A DNA stretch of 64,000 nucleotides from an uncultured Clostridia bacterium (lineage in GTDB: Bacteria > Bacillota > Clostridia > TANB77 > CAG-508): positions 186,001 to 250,000 of the forward strand of contig CAKPMJ010000001.1 in NCBI GenBank assembly GCA_934167965.1, in the 5' to 3' direction. Position numbers and translations under genes: made by a program. Below the pieces are notes generated by a model that saw only the letters and a program-made list of their open reading frames with translations, was not told the DNA's origin and did not search any database. Below, piece by piece: positions 54,556-63,354 of the stretch. Each line of letters begins with the position of its first letter. Position 1 is the stretch's first letter.

Positions 54556-55284
54556 TTAACTTATTATATTTCTTATTATTTCTCCTGCAATAGTTAGACC
54601 TGCTACTGATGGCACAAATGATACACTTCCCGGAGTTTGCTTTTTATGTTCGCTTTCACATCCAGGTATCTCATATGGCTTTATTGGTTCTTCTTTAGAA
54701 TAAATAACTTTTAAACTATCTATGTTTCTTTTTCTTAATTCTTTTCTCATCACCTTTGCTAAAGGACATATATTAGTTTTATAAATATCAGTAATTTCTA
54801 ATTTTGACGGATCTAATTTGTTTCCTGTTCCCATTGCTGATATTATTGGAATATTTAAATTTTTGCATTGAACTACAATCTCAATCTTTGCAGTAACTGT
54901 ATCTATGCAATCTACTACATAATCTAAATCTTTTTTTATTATATTTAGATTTGATCCAGGCATAAAAAATTCTTTATATGTTTCAACTTCTGCATCTGGA
55001 TTTATTCCTAATATTCTTTCTTTCATAACGTCTACCTTGTATTGTCCTATTGTCTTTCTTGTTGCTATTATTTGTCTATTTAAATTAGTTAAACATACTT
55101 TATCATTATCTATTAGAACAAATTTTTTCACTCCTGCTCTTACTAACCCTTCTGTTACAAATGATCCTACACCACCAATGCCAAATATAGCTACTTTTGC
55201 TTTTTGTATTTTGTCTATTCCTTCTTTTCCTATTAATAGCTCTGTTCTTGAAAATTGATTTAATCCTTTTTCTTCTTCATCCAT
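54556..55284 (-). CDS. tcdA: tRNA t6A dehydratase TcdA (ThiF/HesA family)
   Basis: 242 residues. Nucleotide loop AIFGIGGVGSFVTEGLVRAG, DNDKVCLTNLNRQIIATRKT, and the TcdA-type ending CPLAKVMRKELRKR...PGSVSFVPSVAGL. It cyclises t6A37 to ct6A on tRNA using ATP. It extends the t6A pathway represented here by TsaC and MtaB, though the genes are not in one operon. Confidence 0.88.
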   Translation of the reverse strand: MDEEEKGLNQFSRTELLIGKEGIDKIQKAKVAIFGIGGVGSFVTEGLVRAGVKKFVLIDNDKVCLTNLNRQIIATRKTIGQYKVDVMKERILGINPDAEVETYKEFFMPGSNLNIIKKDLDYVVDCIDTVTAKIEIVVQCKNLNIPIISAMGTGNKLDPSKLEITDIYKTNICPLAKVMRKELRKRNIDSLKVIYSKEEPIKPYEIPGCESEHKKQTPGSVSFVPSVAGLTIAGEIIRNIIS

Positions 55285-55338
55285 TTTTGCTTTTCCTCCA
55301 TCAAATTTTACACTTAGAATTATACTATAATTTATATA

Positions 55339-55378
55339 TAAAAAACAAGTCTCTATTTATTAGAAACTTGTTTTTTTA
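55339..55378 (-). terminator. Terminator of the cotJ operon
   Basis: AAAAAACAAGT and ACTTGTTTTTTT pair as a strong stem 16 bases after the CotJC stop; the T run on the minus strand merges into the next promoter region. Confidence 0.75.
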
Positions 55379-55393
55379 GATTTCTTGGAAATT

Positions 55394-56008
55394 TTATAAT
55401 GTTGTTACATTATTATTCATTTTACAATCATTCATATACATTCTTTTATTTGCTAATTTATCTTGGACTCCTCTTAAAGCCTCACCAAATCTTTGGAAAT
55501 GGACTATTTCTCTTTCTCTTAAGAATTTTAATGGTTCAACTACATCTGGATAATCCCTACATAAATTTATTAATTTTTCATATGTTGCTCTTGCTTTTTG
55601 CTCTGCTGCTAAGTCCTCTTGTAAATTTGCTATTGGATCTCCCTTACACGCAATATATGCTGCTGTAAATGGATTTCCTGCTGCAGATGATGGATATACA
55701 TCTAATCCATGATCTGTATAATATGCAGAAAGTCCTGAGGCTTCTATTTCTTCAATACTTGCATTTTTAGTTAATTGACGTACAATAGTTCCAACCATTT
55801 CAAGATGGGCTAATTCTTCTGTACCAATATCATTTAATATTGCTTTTGCATTTTGATCAGGCATAGCAAACTTTTGTGACAAATATCTTAAAGAAGCAGC
55901 TAATTCTCCATCAGGTCCACCATATTGAGAGATTATATTTTTAGCAAGTTTTGGATCTGTACATTTTATATTTATAGGGTATTCTAATATTTTATTATAA
56001 GTCCACAT
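55394..56008 (-). CDS. cotJC: Spore coat protein CotJC (manganese catalase-like)
   Basis: 204 residues from the ATG after AAGGAGG (MWTYNKILEYPINI). Ferritin-like Mn-catalase fold with the metal ligands in GPDGELAASLRYLSQKF, GTEELAHLEMVGTI, EDLAAEQKARATYEKL and REREIVHFQRFGEAL. It is a mother-cell protein of the inner coat. It overlaps CotJB as TAATG. Confidence 0.92.
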   Translation of the reverse strand: MWTYNKILEYPINIKCTDPKLAKNIISQYGGPDGELAASLRYLSQKFAMPDQNAKAILNDIGTEELAHLEMVGTIVRQLTKNASIEEIEASGLSAYYTDHGLDVYPSSAAGNPFTAAYIACKGDPIANLQEDLAAEQKARATYEKLINLCRDYPDVVEPLKFLREREIVHFQRFGEALRGVQDKLANKRMYMNDCKMNNNVTTL

Positions 56009-56346
56009 TATAAAATACCTCCTTCCCAAGGCCATGGTTCTTCAAGCCATCTCCATTTATTGCATGGATAATAAATGCTTAAAGGTCCATAAACTTTTTG
56101 ATATGCATCTTTTAGTTCTTTTAATTCCTTACAATATTTATTGTGTAAGCAAATTGCTTTAGTATCCTCAGGATGAGTATCTAAGAAAAGACCTAAGTCT
56201 ATTATAGCAAAATTTAAACATTTTATTTGTTTTAACATTTCTGATCTTTCTTTGTTTCTACAAGCACAACTATTATTAGCCATATTATCTGTATTATCAT
56301 TATTGCAGTTGCAACCGCAATTTCTATTTTCATTTTCTACTGACAT
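56008..56346 (-). CDS. cotJB: Spore coat protein CotJB with Cys/Asn-rich leader
   Basis: 112 residues. The CotJB part (residues ~37-112: KCLNFAIIDLGLFLDTHPED, YGPLSIYYPCNKWRWLEEPW, PWEGGI) is standard. It is preceded by a 35-residue leader with CGCNC and CACR clusters in a run of Asn, not part of the usual protein. It overlaps CotJA by 10 bases. Confidence 0.9.
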   Translation of the reverse strand: MSVENENRNCGCNCNNDNTDNMANNSCACRNKERSEMLKQIKCLNFAIIDLGLFLDTHPEDTKAICLHNKYCKELKELKDAYQKVYGPLSIYYPCNKWRWLEEPWPWEGGIL

Positions 56347-56711
56347 GAATTACATCCCTCCCCTATAGTATTAGTACTTTCGATATAAGCAATATCCCTC
56401 ATGGAATCACAAGGCATATAAGGACTTACTAATTCAGGAAAGACTGTTCCATTATCTAAACCATTGCATGGTTTGAAAGTATCTTCCATAAATTGATATG
56501 GTACATAACTTTGAGCAAGCACAGGGTTTGATGGAAATACATCTTCAGTTTCTTCATCAAATCCACAACCGCAATTATCATTGTATGATTGACATGCTGA
56601 ACAGGTATTATTGCAACTTGTTTCTAGAACATTTTGATTCATACAATTACAATCTGAGTTATAAAAATTATTATTCATACAACTACATCTTCTACATCTA
56701 CGATTCATCAT
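56337..56711 (-). CDS. cotJA: Spore coat protein CotJA with long Cys-rich N-terminus
   Basis: 124 residues. The C-terminal half (LAQSYVPYQFMEDTFKPCNG, GTVFPELVSPYMPCDS) is CotJA. The first ~55 residues are Cys/Asn-rich (RRCRRCSCMN, SDCNC, NTCSACQSYNDNCGCGF), about eleven cysteines. Such leaders could form disulfide cross-links or bind metal in the coat. First gene of cotJABC. Confidence 0.88.
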   Translation of the reverse strand: MMNRRCRRCSCMNNNFYNSDCNCMNQNVLETSCNNTCSACQSYNDNCGCGFDEETEDVFPSNPVLAQSYVPYQFMEDTFKPCNGLDNGTVFPELVSPYMPCDSMRDIAYIESTNTIGEGCNSCQ

Positions 56712-56744
56712 ATTATAACATTCCTTTCTTAATGTATTATATTT

Positions 56745-56772
56745 TATAATATGACAAAATCTGACTGTATGT
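56745..56772 (-). promoter_or_regulatory. Candidate sporulation (sigma-E/K) promoter of cotJABC
   Basis: On the minus strand CATATTATA fits CATANNNTA; ACATACA lies 12 bases upstream, so an AC pair sits 17 bases before the -10. It is 34 bases upstream of the cotJA start. Bacillus cotJ is sigma-E dependent. Confidence 0.5.
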
Positions 56773-56782
56773 TACATCATTT

Positions 56783-58738
56783 TTATTTAAGTTTTAATTC
56801 ATCTATTTTCTTTAAGTCTTTTAGATTGTAAGAAATTACTTTCGAGTTAGATAAAGAATATAAAGTATTATCTATATAAATTATCCTTTTTAAACTTTCT
56901 ATATAATCATTGTCTTTCATAATCTCTCCATATTTTTCAAACCCTTTGTCTAAATCGATTTTATAAATTACAAATCCATTTTTTGTTTTATATCCTCTAT
57001 CTTCATTATAGGTATATGGGAACCCTATTAAGTTTTTATCCTTATTATAAAACAATGCCTTATGATTACTTGTTATTTCTGAGTAAGTATAGTCTCCACC
57101 GATACTAGTACTAAATATTTCTTTTGGATTTTCTAAATCTGAAACATCAAACATTGACATTTTCATGCTACTATTTCTAACTCCGCCGCTTCCATTAGAT
57201 TTTGTGTTATAACCAATTCCTATAATATGCGTTTCATCATATGGATGTAAATATGAGCTATATCCAGGAATCTTTAGTTTTCCCTTTACTGTTGGATTAG
57301 TTGGATCTGATAAATCTATTACAAACAATGGATCTATTTCTTTAAAAGTTACTACATATCCTATTTTCCCAATAAATCTAACAGAATATATTTTCTCACC
57401 TTTTGCCAAATTTTCTAATTTTCCTATTTGTTTTAAGTCTTTATCTAATATATATACTTGGTTAGTAGATTTACCTTTACTTTCACTTGTTGTAGCAATT
57501 CTTAAATTTCCATCATGCTCATCCATTGAAAACTGATCATTTAAATTTCCTTTTACCTCTCCTTTGCATTGCAATTGAACTTTAGAATTTTCTAAATTAA
57601 ATTTGTATAATGTGCTACTACATTTTGAGCTAAAATATCCATTTTCATAAACTGTTTGCGCTATATATAAATTGTTTTGATTCGCATATATTGTATCATT
57701 TGCTCCGAAGAATGTTTCTACACTTGCTGCTTCATTGTTAGTTATATCAAAACCTGCTACTAGCATATAACTTGAATTTTCTGTATTTCTAAAATAAACT
57801 ATATCTGTACACTCAATTTTCTTTTCTTCAACTGCCATTGCTGTATCTCTATAAAGTGGTAATATATCATCATCTTTTAATCCATCATAATAATATACTG
57901 ATTTTTGACTAATGAAATATATATTATTTCCAATCATTCTTGAATTAGAATAATCTCCATCTAATTCTACTTGTCTAAGCTCTTTAGGTTCTTTTTTATT
58001 AGAAATATCATATACTATTGCTTTAGCCATGTTTTTTGTATTTACTCCACTATAGAATCTTCTTTTTTCTGTATCATTTTTTTCCGTTTTTGTATAAGTC
58101 CATTTGTTTCCTAAGGCAATTAAATTATTTCCATTAATGTATAATTCTCTAGGATAAAATTGTTCATTATCTTTTTCGTTTTCTATTTTAGATGCAACTT
58201 TTAAACTATTTGCCTCTATTATATATATTTTATTATTCGATATATAGTAAATATAATTCCCATCTGTTTTAACTATGTCTGCTTCATCTACTCCTTCAAC
58301 TTGTGTGTTAGTTTTTGAATAATCACTTATTGTAGTTTCAGAATTTTTCTCTTCTTTAGCAGTTGTATCAGTAACGGATTGTGCTATATCTATACCATTA
58401 AATCCTTTTCTAGTGCTGTCTCCCTTTTTTAATGCTTTTTTTAACTGTTCTAGACTTTCAAATTTAGGTAAATCACTATTTTGATTTTGTCCAACTATAG
58501 CTGTAGTATTTGGTTGTGTATTTTCTTTATCTATATTTTCTATTTCATCTTGTTTCAGATAAAATGCTACCACAAATAGCATCACAACACATATACTACA
58601 TACAGTAGATAACTGTCTCCATGAAAAACTTTCTCTTTTTGTTTCTTTTTCTTTCATTTTATACCACAACTTTCTTTTTAAATTTTCATCTGCATGTACT
58701 TGATCCATAGCTTTTTTATAATTTTCTTTGTTATTCAT
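56783..58738 (-). CDS. Beta-propeller domain protein, probable anti-sigma factor
   Basis: 651 residues: a short cytosolic N-terminus (YKKAMDQVHADENLKRKLWY) like those of ECF anti-sigma factors, one membrane helix (~45-62), a linker, then a large outside beta-propeller domain (from TQVEGVDEADIVKTDGNYIY) of the secreted beta-propeller family. The gene overlaps the sigma factor's end, and its ATG uses AAGGAGG within that gene, so the two are coupled. I infer that the propeller senses an external signal and releases the sigma factor. Confidence 0.85.
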   Translation of the reverse strand: MNNKENYKKAMDQVHADENLKRKLWYKMKEKETKRESFSWRQLSTVCSICVVMLFVVAFYLKQDEIENIDKENTQPNTTAIVGQNQNSDLPKFESLEQLKKALKKGDSTRKGFNGIDIAQSVTDTTAKEEKNSETTISDYSKTNTQVEGVDEADIVKTDGNYIYYISNNKIYIIEANSLKVASKIENEKDNEQFYPRELYINGNNLIALGNKWTYTKTEKNDTEKRRFYSGVNTKNMAKAIVYDISNKKEPKELRQVELDGDYSNSRMIGNNIYFISQKSVYYYDGLKDDDILPLYRDTAMAVEEKKIECTDIVYFRNTENSSYMLVAGFDITNNEAASVETFFGANDTIYANQNNLYIAQTVYENGYFSSKCSSTLYKFNLENSKVQLQCKGEVKGNLNDQFSMDEHDGNLRIATTSESKGKSTNQVYILDKDLKQIGKLENLAKGEKIYSVRFIGKIGYVVTFKEIDPLFVIDLSDPTNPTVKGKLKIPGYSSYLHPYDETHIIGIGYNTKSNGSGGVRNSSMKMSMFDVSDLENPKEIFSTSIGGDYTYSEITSNHKALFYNKDKNLIGFPYTYNEDRGYKTKNGFVIYKIDLDKGFEKYGEIMKDNDYIESLKRIIYIDNTLYSLSNSKVISYNLKDLKKIDELKLK

Positions 58739-59201
58739 CTTCAAAACCTCCTTCTAATTTATTTTTTAAAGTACTTCTTGCTCGAAATAACCATGTTTTT
58801 ATTGTGCCTTCTCTTTTATTCATAATTTTAGCTATTTCACTAACTTTGTATCCTTCATAATACATTAGATATATTACTGTTCTATAATTTTGAGGTAATT
58901 CACAAACTGCGGAAAAAACATTGTTTTCCTCTTTTGTTTCAAATTTAATATTTTCATCTAATGAAACTACTCTCCTATTCCAAGCAGACATTTTTAGGTT
59001 TTTGCTTAAATTTATTGTTACTCTAATAAACCAAGCTTTTTCATGTTCTTTACTTTGAAATATTGGTACTTTTTCATTATATTTTATAAATACTTCTTGG
59101 TATATATCTTCTGCATTTTCAATGGTTCCACTTCTGGTTAATGCTATTCTATATACCATATCAGAATATTCTTCTATTATTTCTCTTACATTTTTCTGCA
59201 T
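58731..59201 (-). CDS. ECF RNA polymerase sigma factor
   Basis: 156 residues. Region 2 (MVYRIALTRSGTIENAEDIY, QEVFIKYNEK, HEKAWFIRVTINLSKN) and region 4 (LPQNYRTVIYLMYYEGYKVS, EIAKIMNKREGTIKTWLFRA) are typical of SigV/SigW-like ECF factors. Its partner anti-sigma gene follows with an overlap. A TGAAACC element upstream suggests autoregulation. Confidence 0.9.
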   Translation of the reverse strand: MQKNVREIIEEYSDMVYRIALTRSGTIENAEDIYQEVFIKYNEKVPIFQSKEHEKAWFIRVTINLSKNLKMSAWNRRVVSLDENIKFETKEENNVFSAVCELPQNYRTVIYLMYYEGYKVSEIAKIMNKREGTIKTWLFRARSTLKNKLEGGFEDE

Positions 59202-59225
59202 GTTTCTACCTCCATATACTATTAA

Positions 59226-59252
59226 TACAAATTAAATTAGTATTTGGTTTCA
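59226..59252 (-). promoter_or_regulatory. Candidate autoregulated ECF promoter
   Basis: Minus strand TGAAACC, 16-base spacer, TGTA. The -35 is the TGAAAC form used by many ECF sigma factors; the -10 is TGTA rather than CGTA/CGTC. Confidence 0.45.
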
Positions 59253-59258
59253 AAAAGT

Positions 59259-60401
59259 TTATATTTTTATTATTTTTTCCCAAGCTAAATCTTCTTTTCC
59301 AAAATGTCCATAGTTTGTAGTTTTTCTATATATTGGTTTTTGTAAATCTAAATAATTTATTATACCTCTTGGTGTTAAATCAAACTTGTCATATATTTTC
59401 TCTACTATTTCTTCTTCTGGTATTGTATTTGTTCCAAATGTATCAACATAAATAGATACTGGTTTTGCAACACCTATAGCATATGAAAATTGAATCTCGC
59501 ATTTTTTTGCTAATTTATTTGCAACTATATTTTTTGCAATAAATCTAGCCATATATGCAGCTGATCTATCTACTTTAGTAGCATCTTTTCCTGAAAAAGC
59601 TCCTCCTCCATGTCTTGCATATCCTCCATATGTATCAACAATTATTTTTCTTCCTGTTAATCCGCTATCTCCTAAAGGCCCTCCTATTACAAATCTTCCT
59701 GTAGGATTTATAAAGTATTTTGTTTTTTTATCTAATAAACTAGCTGGTACAATTTCATTTATTACCTTTTCTTTTATATCATTTTTTAGAATATCCATAT
59801 CAATATCTTCACTATGTTGTGTAGATACTACTATTGTGTCAACTCTTACAGCCTTATCATTTTCATATTCTATTGTAACTTGAACCTTTCCATCTGGTTT
59901 TAAATATTTTAATGTTCCATTTTTTCTTACTTCTGTTAGTCTTTTTGCTAATTTGTGTGCAAGCGAAATTGGAAGTGGCATTAATTCTTCTGTTTCATCA
60001 CATGCAAACCCAAACATTATACCTTGGTCTCCTGCACCTTCTGATTCAATTTCTTCCCCTTTTTTAGTTTCTAATGACTTGTCCACTCCTAAAGCTATGT
60101 CTGATGATTGTTTGCTTAAATTGATTGATATCTTACATGTTTTGTAATCTATACCTGTTTTGCTGTCATCATATCCAACTTCTTTTATTGCTTGTCTAAC
60201 AACTTCTTCTATATCCACATTAGCAGATGATGTTATTTCTCCTGTTATAAATATTTCTCCTTTTCCTGCTACTGTTTCACAAGCTACTCTTGAATTTTTA
60301 TCTTTTGCTAAAAATGCATCTAATATACTATCTGATATGTAATCACATAGTTTATCTGGATGTCCCTCTGTTACGCTTTCTGATGTAAATAATTTTCTCA
60401 T
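59259..60401 (-). CDS. metK: S-adenosylmethionine synthetase
   Basis: 380 residues. [53 protein letters not shown] and [20 protein letters not shown] are the MetK signatures. It makes SAM from Met and ATP. The second ATG (MRKLFTSES) has AAAGGA 11 bases upstream; the first is only one base from it. It is controlled by the SAM riboswitch and terminator upstream. Confidence 0.96.
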   Translation of the reverse strand: MRKLFTSESVTEGHPDKLCDYISDSILDAFLAKDKNSRVACETVAGKGEIFITGEITSSANVDIEEVVRQAIKEVGYDDSKTGIDYKTCKISINLSKQSSDIALGVDKSLETKKGEEIESEGAGDQGIMFGFACDETEELMPLPISLAHKLAKRLTEVRKNGTLKYLKPDGKVQVTIEYENDKAVRVDTIVVSTQHSEDIDMDILKNDIKEKVINEIVPASLLDKKTKYFINPTGRFVIGGPLGDSGLTGRKIIVDTYGGYARHGGGAFSGKDATKVDRSAAYMARFIAKNIVANKLAKKCEIQFSYAIGVAKPVSIYVDTFGTNTIPEEEIVEKIYDKFDLTPRGIINYLDLQKPIYRKTTNYGHFGKEDLAWEKIIKI

Positions 60402-60444
60402 TTTTACCATATCCTTTCTTTCTTCTATTTATATGTTTCAAGTA

Positions 60445-60477
60445 TAAAAAATCCTTTGTACTTATTTAGTACAAAGG
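60445..60477 (-). terminator. Riboswitch-controlled terminator of metK
   Basis: Minus strand CCTTTGTACT-AAATA-AGTACAAAGG followed by ATTTTTT, between the SAM-I aptamer and metK; the expected off-switch when SAM is bound. Confidence 0.85.
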
Positions 60478-60495
60478 AAATATTCTCTGATTTTG

Positions 60496-60597
60496 ATCAT
60501 CATCCAAAGTACTACTACTTTGTCGGTATTAGCACCTTGCTTTTCAAGGTTGCTGTGGAGTCATTAAGCCGATTCTCTCGTCCACTCTTGATAACAT
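60496..60597 (-). ncRNA. SAM-I (S-box) riboswitch
   Basis: On the minus strand the S-box core is clear: TTATCAAGAGTGGAC, then AATCGGCTTAATGA, CTCCACAGCAACC, a CTTG/CAAG hairpin, GGTGCTAATACCGAC, a CAAAGTA/TACTTTG hairpin and GATGATGA closing P1 with TTATCA. It lies between a strong promoter and the metK terminator. Confidence 0.88.
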
Positions 60598-60609
60598 ATA
60601 TTTTTATTT

Positions 60610-60638
60610 ATTATACTTTTTTTTACTTTTTCTGTCAA
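60610..60638 (-). promoter_or_regulatory. Sigma-A promoter of metK
   Basis: Minus strand TTGACA, 17-base spacer, TATAAT: full consensus, about 15 bases before the riboswitch. Confidence 0.85.
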
Positions 60639-60685
60639 TGATTTTGGGAAATATTTCTTGTTTTATTTATATTTTTCAGAATTAT

Positions 60686-60720
60686 CAAAAAGGAACGTCC
60701 CTTTTGACACCCTTTGACAC
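60686..60720. repeat. Short GGAACGTCCC hairpin with TGACAC repeats
   Basis: AAAAAGGAACGTCCCTTTT forms a small hairpin followed by TTGACACCC and TTTGACACTC. I recall similar GGGACGTTCC...TGTCA elements as dispersed repeats in Firmicutes. Only one copy was seen here. Confidence 0.35.
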
Positions 60721-60727
60721 TCTTTAT

Positions 60728-60762
60728 ATAAAAAAGAAAAGCCTTTAACTTAAAGGCTCTTC
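60728..60762 (-). terminator. Terminator of the Pr6Pr-like gene
   Basis: AGCCTTTAA and TTAAAGGCT pair on the minus strand, with the stop codon inside the stem, followed by TTTTCTTTTTT. Confidence 0.7.
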
Positions 60763-61413
60763 ATTATTTATTTTATCCATTATTTTATCAATACATACCA
60801 ACAAAAATGATATTAGCAATACAAATCCAATTATACAAAAATCAAATGCTATTACTTTTTTAATACCTATTTGTATATAATCCAAGAAAAAATATGCAAA
60901 TCTTTCAGAGCCACCTATACTGTAAAATTTTCCTCCCAAGCCACCATATATATATACATATATACCATAACCTATTGGTATAAATAACCAACATAAAGAG
61001 TAATATAATTTTAGGTGTCCTTTTTCATCAAACAATATATAGTCTAGCAAAACCATCACTGGAGAGATGGTGTGCACAATTATATTTGATATGTCTTTTG
61101 ATGAAATGGTATTACTTACATCCATTTGAAAATTATTTGGAATAAGTGCAAATCTATAGATTATACCTGTAATAAGTATAGCTATTGTAATTGCTCCTTT
61201 TATTATATAATACCTATCCTCTTTTGCTTTTTTCCGAATTTCAATATAAACAAAATATATATAAGATATTAAACAAATAATATTGCTTTGTATAGTATAA
61301 TATGAAATCATTGATATAATAGAAGTGGTTTTTATCAAATTTATTCCTACTCCTAATATAATAGATAAAATAATTAGAAACTTATAGACAATAGAAAAGT
61401 TTCTCCGTGTCAT
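60745..61413 (-). CDS. Pr6Pr-like six-helix membrane protein
   Basis: 222 residues, six to seven helices. YYTIQSNIICLISYIYF, NIIVHTISPVMVLLDYILFD and a Trp/Pro/Gly-rich segment (LCWLFIPIGYGIYVYIYGGL) match the Pr6Pr/YwaF-like family. Function unknown. It contains an in-frame CGG (61234-61236) followed by AAA-AAA that reads through as Arg in IEIRKKAK without a frame change. It separates metK from the spoIIIA operon. Confidence 0.75.
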   Translation of the reverse strand: MTRRNFSIVYKFLIILSIILGVGINLIKTTSIISMISYYTIQSNIICLISYIYFVYIEIRKKAKEDRYYIIKGAITIAILITGIIYRFALIPNNFQMDVSNTISSKDISNIIVHTISPVMVLLDYILFDEKGHLKLYYSLCWLFIPIGYGIYVYIYGGLGGKFYSIGGSERFAYFFLDYIQIGIKKVIAFDFCIIGFVLLISFLLVCIDKIMDKINNEEPLS

Positions 61414-61456
61414 AAGCTCTTCCTCCTTTGCATCCGCAATTTTGGTCTACATATTT

Positions 61457-61485
61457 ATTATACATAAATTTATAACATATTTCAA
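61457..61485 (-). promoter_or_regulatory. Sigma-A promoter of the Pr6Pr-like gene
   Basis: Minus strand TTGAAA, 17-base spacer, TATAAT. Confidence 0.65.
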
Positions 61486-61502
61486 GTTTTTCTTATGTAT
61501 TT

Positions 61503-62135
61503 CTAGCTTTTTTTCTCAGTTATATGTATATTACCTATTTCTACTTTTAACTCCCTTGATACAATATTTTGAATTTGAGCAACTTTTTCTTTATTCAAAG
61601 AATCTTGTACTTGCACAACAACATTAACGCTTTTATCGTTTATAAAAACTACAGATTTATCAAATCCTTTTGTAGATAATATATTTTCACAAATCATAAT
61701 TGCATTTTTGGTATCATTTATACTTTTTATTTCATTCATTGCTACTTTTTTCTCTGCATCGGAAATATTATCTTTTTGCAAAATTGCATTATAATTAGAA
61801 ATCATACTTGCATAAGTTGTATCTCTTTCTAACTTTGAATTTGTAAAATAATTTGATTCTGCACTATTATTAGTTTCTACAGTCTCATTATTTTCTTCTT
61901 TAGTAACTTCTTCGTTTTTTTGCTCATTATTATTAGTTGTGTTTTCTTCTGTTATACCATCACTATTTACTAAAGTTGCATCTCCAATATTAGCATATTG
62001 TTCCAAAGAAGTTTCAACTGTATCATTTGTATTATTCATTGTAGTATAATTTAGATATCCTGCTGCAACTAACATAATTGCAATAGCATAAATTGCAATT
62101 TCACTCTTTTTAAATGTTCCCAATAATCTTTTCAC
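61503..62135 (-). CDS. spoIIIAH: Stage III sporulation protein AH
   Basis: 210 residues: one N-terminal helix (FKKSEIAIYAIAIMLVAAGY) and, after a Glu/Asn-rich linker, the YscJ/FliF-like ring-building domain (TTYASMISNYNAILQKDNIS to VQDSLNKEKVAQIQNIVSRE). In engulfed forespores SpoIIIAH in the mother-cell membrane binds SpoIIQ to form the feeding channel. Last gene of the operon. Confidence 0.9.
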   Translation of the reverse strand: MKRLLGTFKKSEIAIYAIAIMLVAAGYLNYTTMNNTNDTVETSLEQYANIGDATLVNSDGITEENTTNNNEQKNEEVTKEENNETVETNNSAESNYFTNSKLERDTTYASMISNYNAILQKDNISDAEKKVAMNEIKSINDTKNAIMICENILSTKGFDKSVVFINDKSVNVVVQVQDSLNKEKVAQIQNIVSRELKVEIGNIHITEKKS

Positions 62136-62152
62136 TTTATGTTCCCCCTTGC

Positions 62153-62749
62153 CTATTTCATTTCAAAAACTTGAATTTTATCCATACTAAGTCCTGTTGC
62201 TGCTTGAACTGCACTAATAATATTACTCTTTACATTTGCATTTGATGCACCTCTAGCTGTAATTATTGCCCCTTCTATCTTGGGCATAACGGTTTTTTCC
62301 GTTACAGGTTTCTTATTTCCAGACTCTTCTGAATAAATTACTTCTTTTTGTGTCTCTGTTGAAACAACATTTCTAAGTCCTCCTCCTGAATCTGTTTCCT
62401 CTGTAGTACTTGTCGTAGTTGTTTCATCATACATTGCTTCTGTTTTACTGCTCTCTGAATAATTAATAAATACTTCTACATCTCCTACACCTTTTATTGT
62501 GCTTAAAATTTTTTCTAAGCCTTCCTTTAATGTGCTTTTTTCAGTACTATTATTCGAGCTTGCTAATACTTTTGATGTTGAATCATTTTGTTCTTTTTTA
62601 TCATTAGATGTACTATCTTTTTTACCTATTATTACATTCATAATTAAGATTGTAACAACTAATAATATAATTAAAAAAATTAAATTCTCTATTTTCTTCT
62701 TGTTGCTTTTTTCTCCATTTCCAATCTCTTTTAATTTCTCCTTAAACAT
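62153..62749 (-). CDS. spoIIIAG: Stage III sporulation protein AG
   Basis: 198 residues. Membrane helix ~23-43, then a ring-building motif domain (LEKILSTIKGVGDVEVFINY) interrupted by a Ser/Thr/Gly segment, ending EGAIITARGASNANVKSNII and SAVQAATGLSMDKIQVFEMK, which is the SpoIIIAG signature. It forms the large ring of the feeding apparatus. Confidence 0.9.
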   Translation of the reverse strand: MFKEKLKEIGNGEKSNKKKIENLIFLIILLVVTILIMNVIIGKKDSTSNDKKEQNDSTSKVLASSNNSTEKSTLKEGLEKILSTIKGVGDVEVFINYSESSKTEAMYDETTTTSTTEETDSGGGLRNVVSTETQKEVIYSEESGNKKPVTEKTVMPKIEGAIITARGASNANVKSNIISAVQAATGLSMDKIQVFEMK

Positions 62750-62764
62750 TTTTATCCTCCTTCT

Positions 62765-63346
62765 TTAGTTTATATTAATAACTTTTTTATCTATCTCATA
62801 ATGTTCACTTAAAAACTTTTTTAATGTTTTTATGTCTTTATCTGTTATATCATTTTCTTCTGTTTTTTCATTATCTCCTATATTTACACCTATCTCTACT
62901 TTATTTACAGTTTCAATATCTGAATTATTATTATTCTCTTCTTTTTTATTTTTAGATAATAGTATTATATTTATCGATTTAATTCCTGCATCTTTGTCAC
63001 CAGAGTAAATCCTAGCATCAATTTTACAGCTTTTAACATTATATCCTTGCTCTTCAACCGTTTTAGTTATATCATTTTCTAATTCCTTTATATATGAATC
63101 TTCTATTTTATCATTAACAGACTCTTGTTGTGTCAAATTGTATTCTCCTATAATATCATTTGTATTCAAATTATATAATGCTTTACTATCTACAAATGGA
63201 GAAATTATACTAAATACAACAAACAGTCCTAAAATCATTTTTATGTATTTTTTTATATTACCATTTGGAAGTAACATTTCAAAAATACTTACAAGTATTA
63301 CAGCTATAGCAATTTGTTCTATCCATTTATGTAAAAAATTTATCAT
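62765..63346 (-). CDS. spoIIIAF: Stage III sporulation protein AF
   Basis: 193 residues: two N-terminal helices (IEQIAIAVILVSIFEMLLPN, IKMILGLFVVFSIISPFV) and a soluble ring-building domain (KDIKTLKKFLSEHYEIDKKV at the end) with an Asn/Glu-rich insert. Position between AE and AG confirms it. Confidence 0.88.
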   Translation of the reverse strand: MINFLHKWIEQIAIAVILVSIFEMLLPNGNIKKYIKMILGLFVVFSIISPFVDSKALYNLNTNDIIGEYNLTQQESVNDKIEDSYIKELENDITKTVEEQGYNVKSCKIDARIYSGDKDAGIKSINIILLSKNKKEENNNNSDIETVNKVEIGVNIGDNEKTEENDITDKDIKTLKKFLSEHYEIDKKVININ

Positions 63347-63354
63347 AAATCCTC

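Noticed and set aside
61234..61236. In-frame CGG followed by AAA-AAA in the Pr6Pr-like gene, same context as the two frameshift sites
   Set aside because: Here the zero frame continues as good membrane-protein sequence, while the +1 frame stops within a few codons. It is a normal Arg codon and weakens, but does not exclude, the recoding idea.
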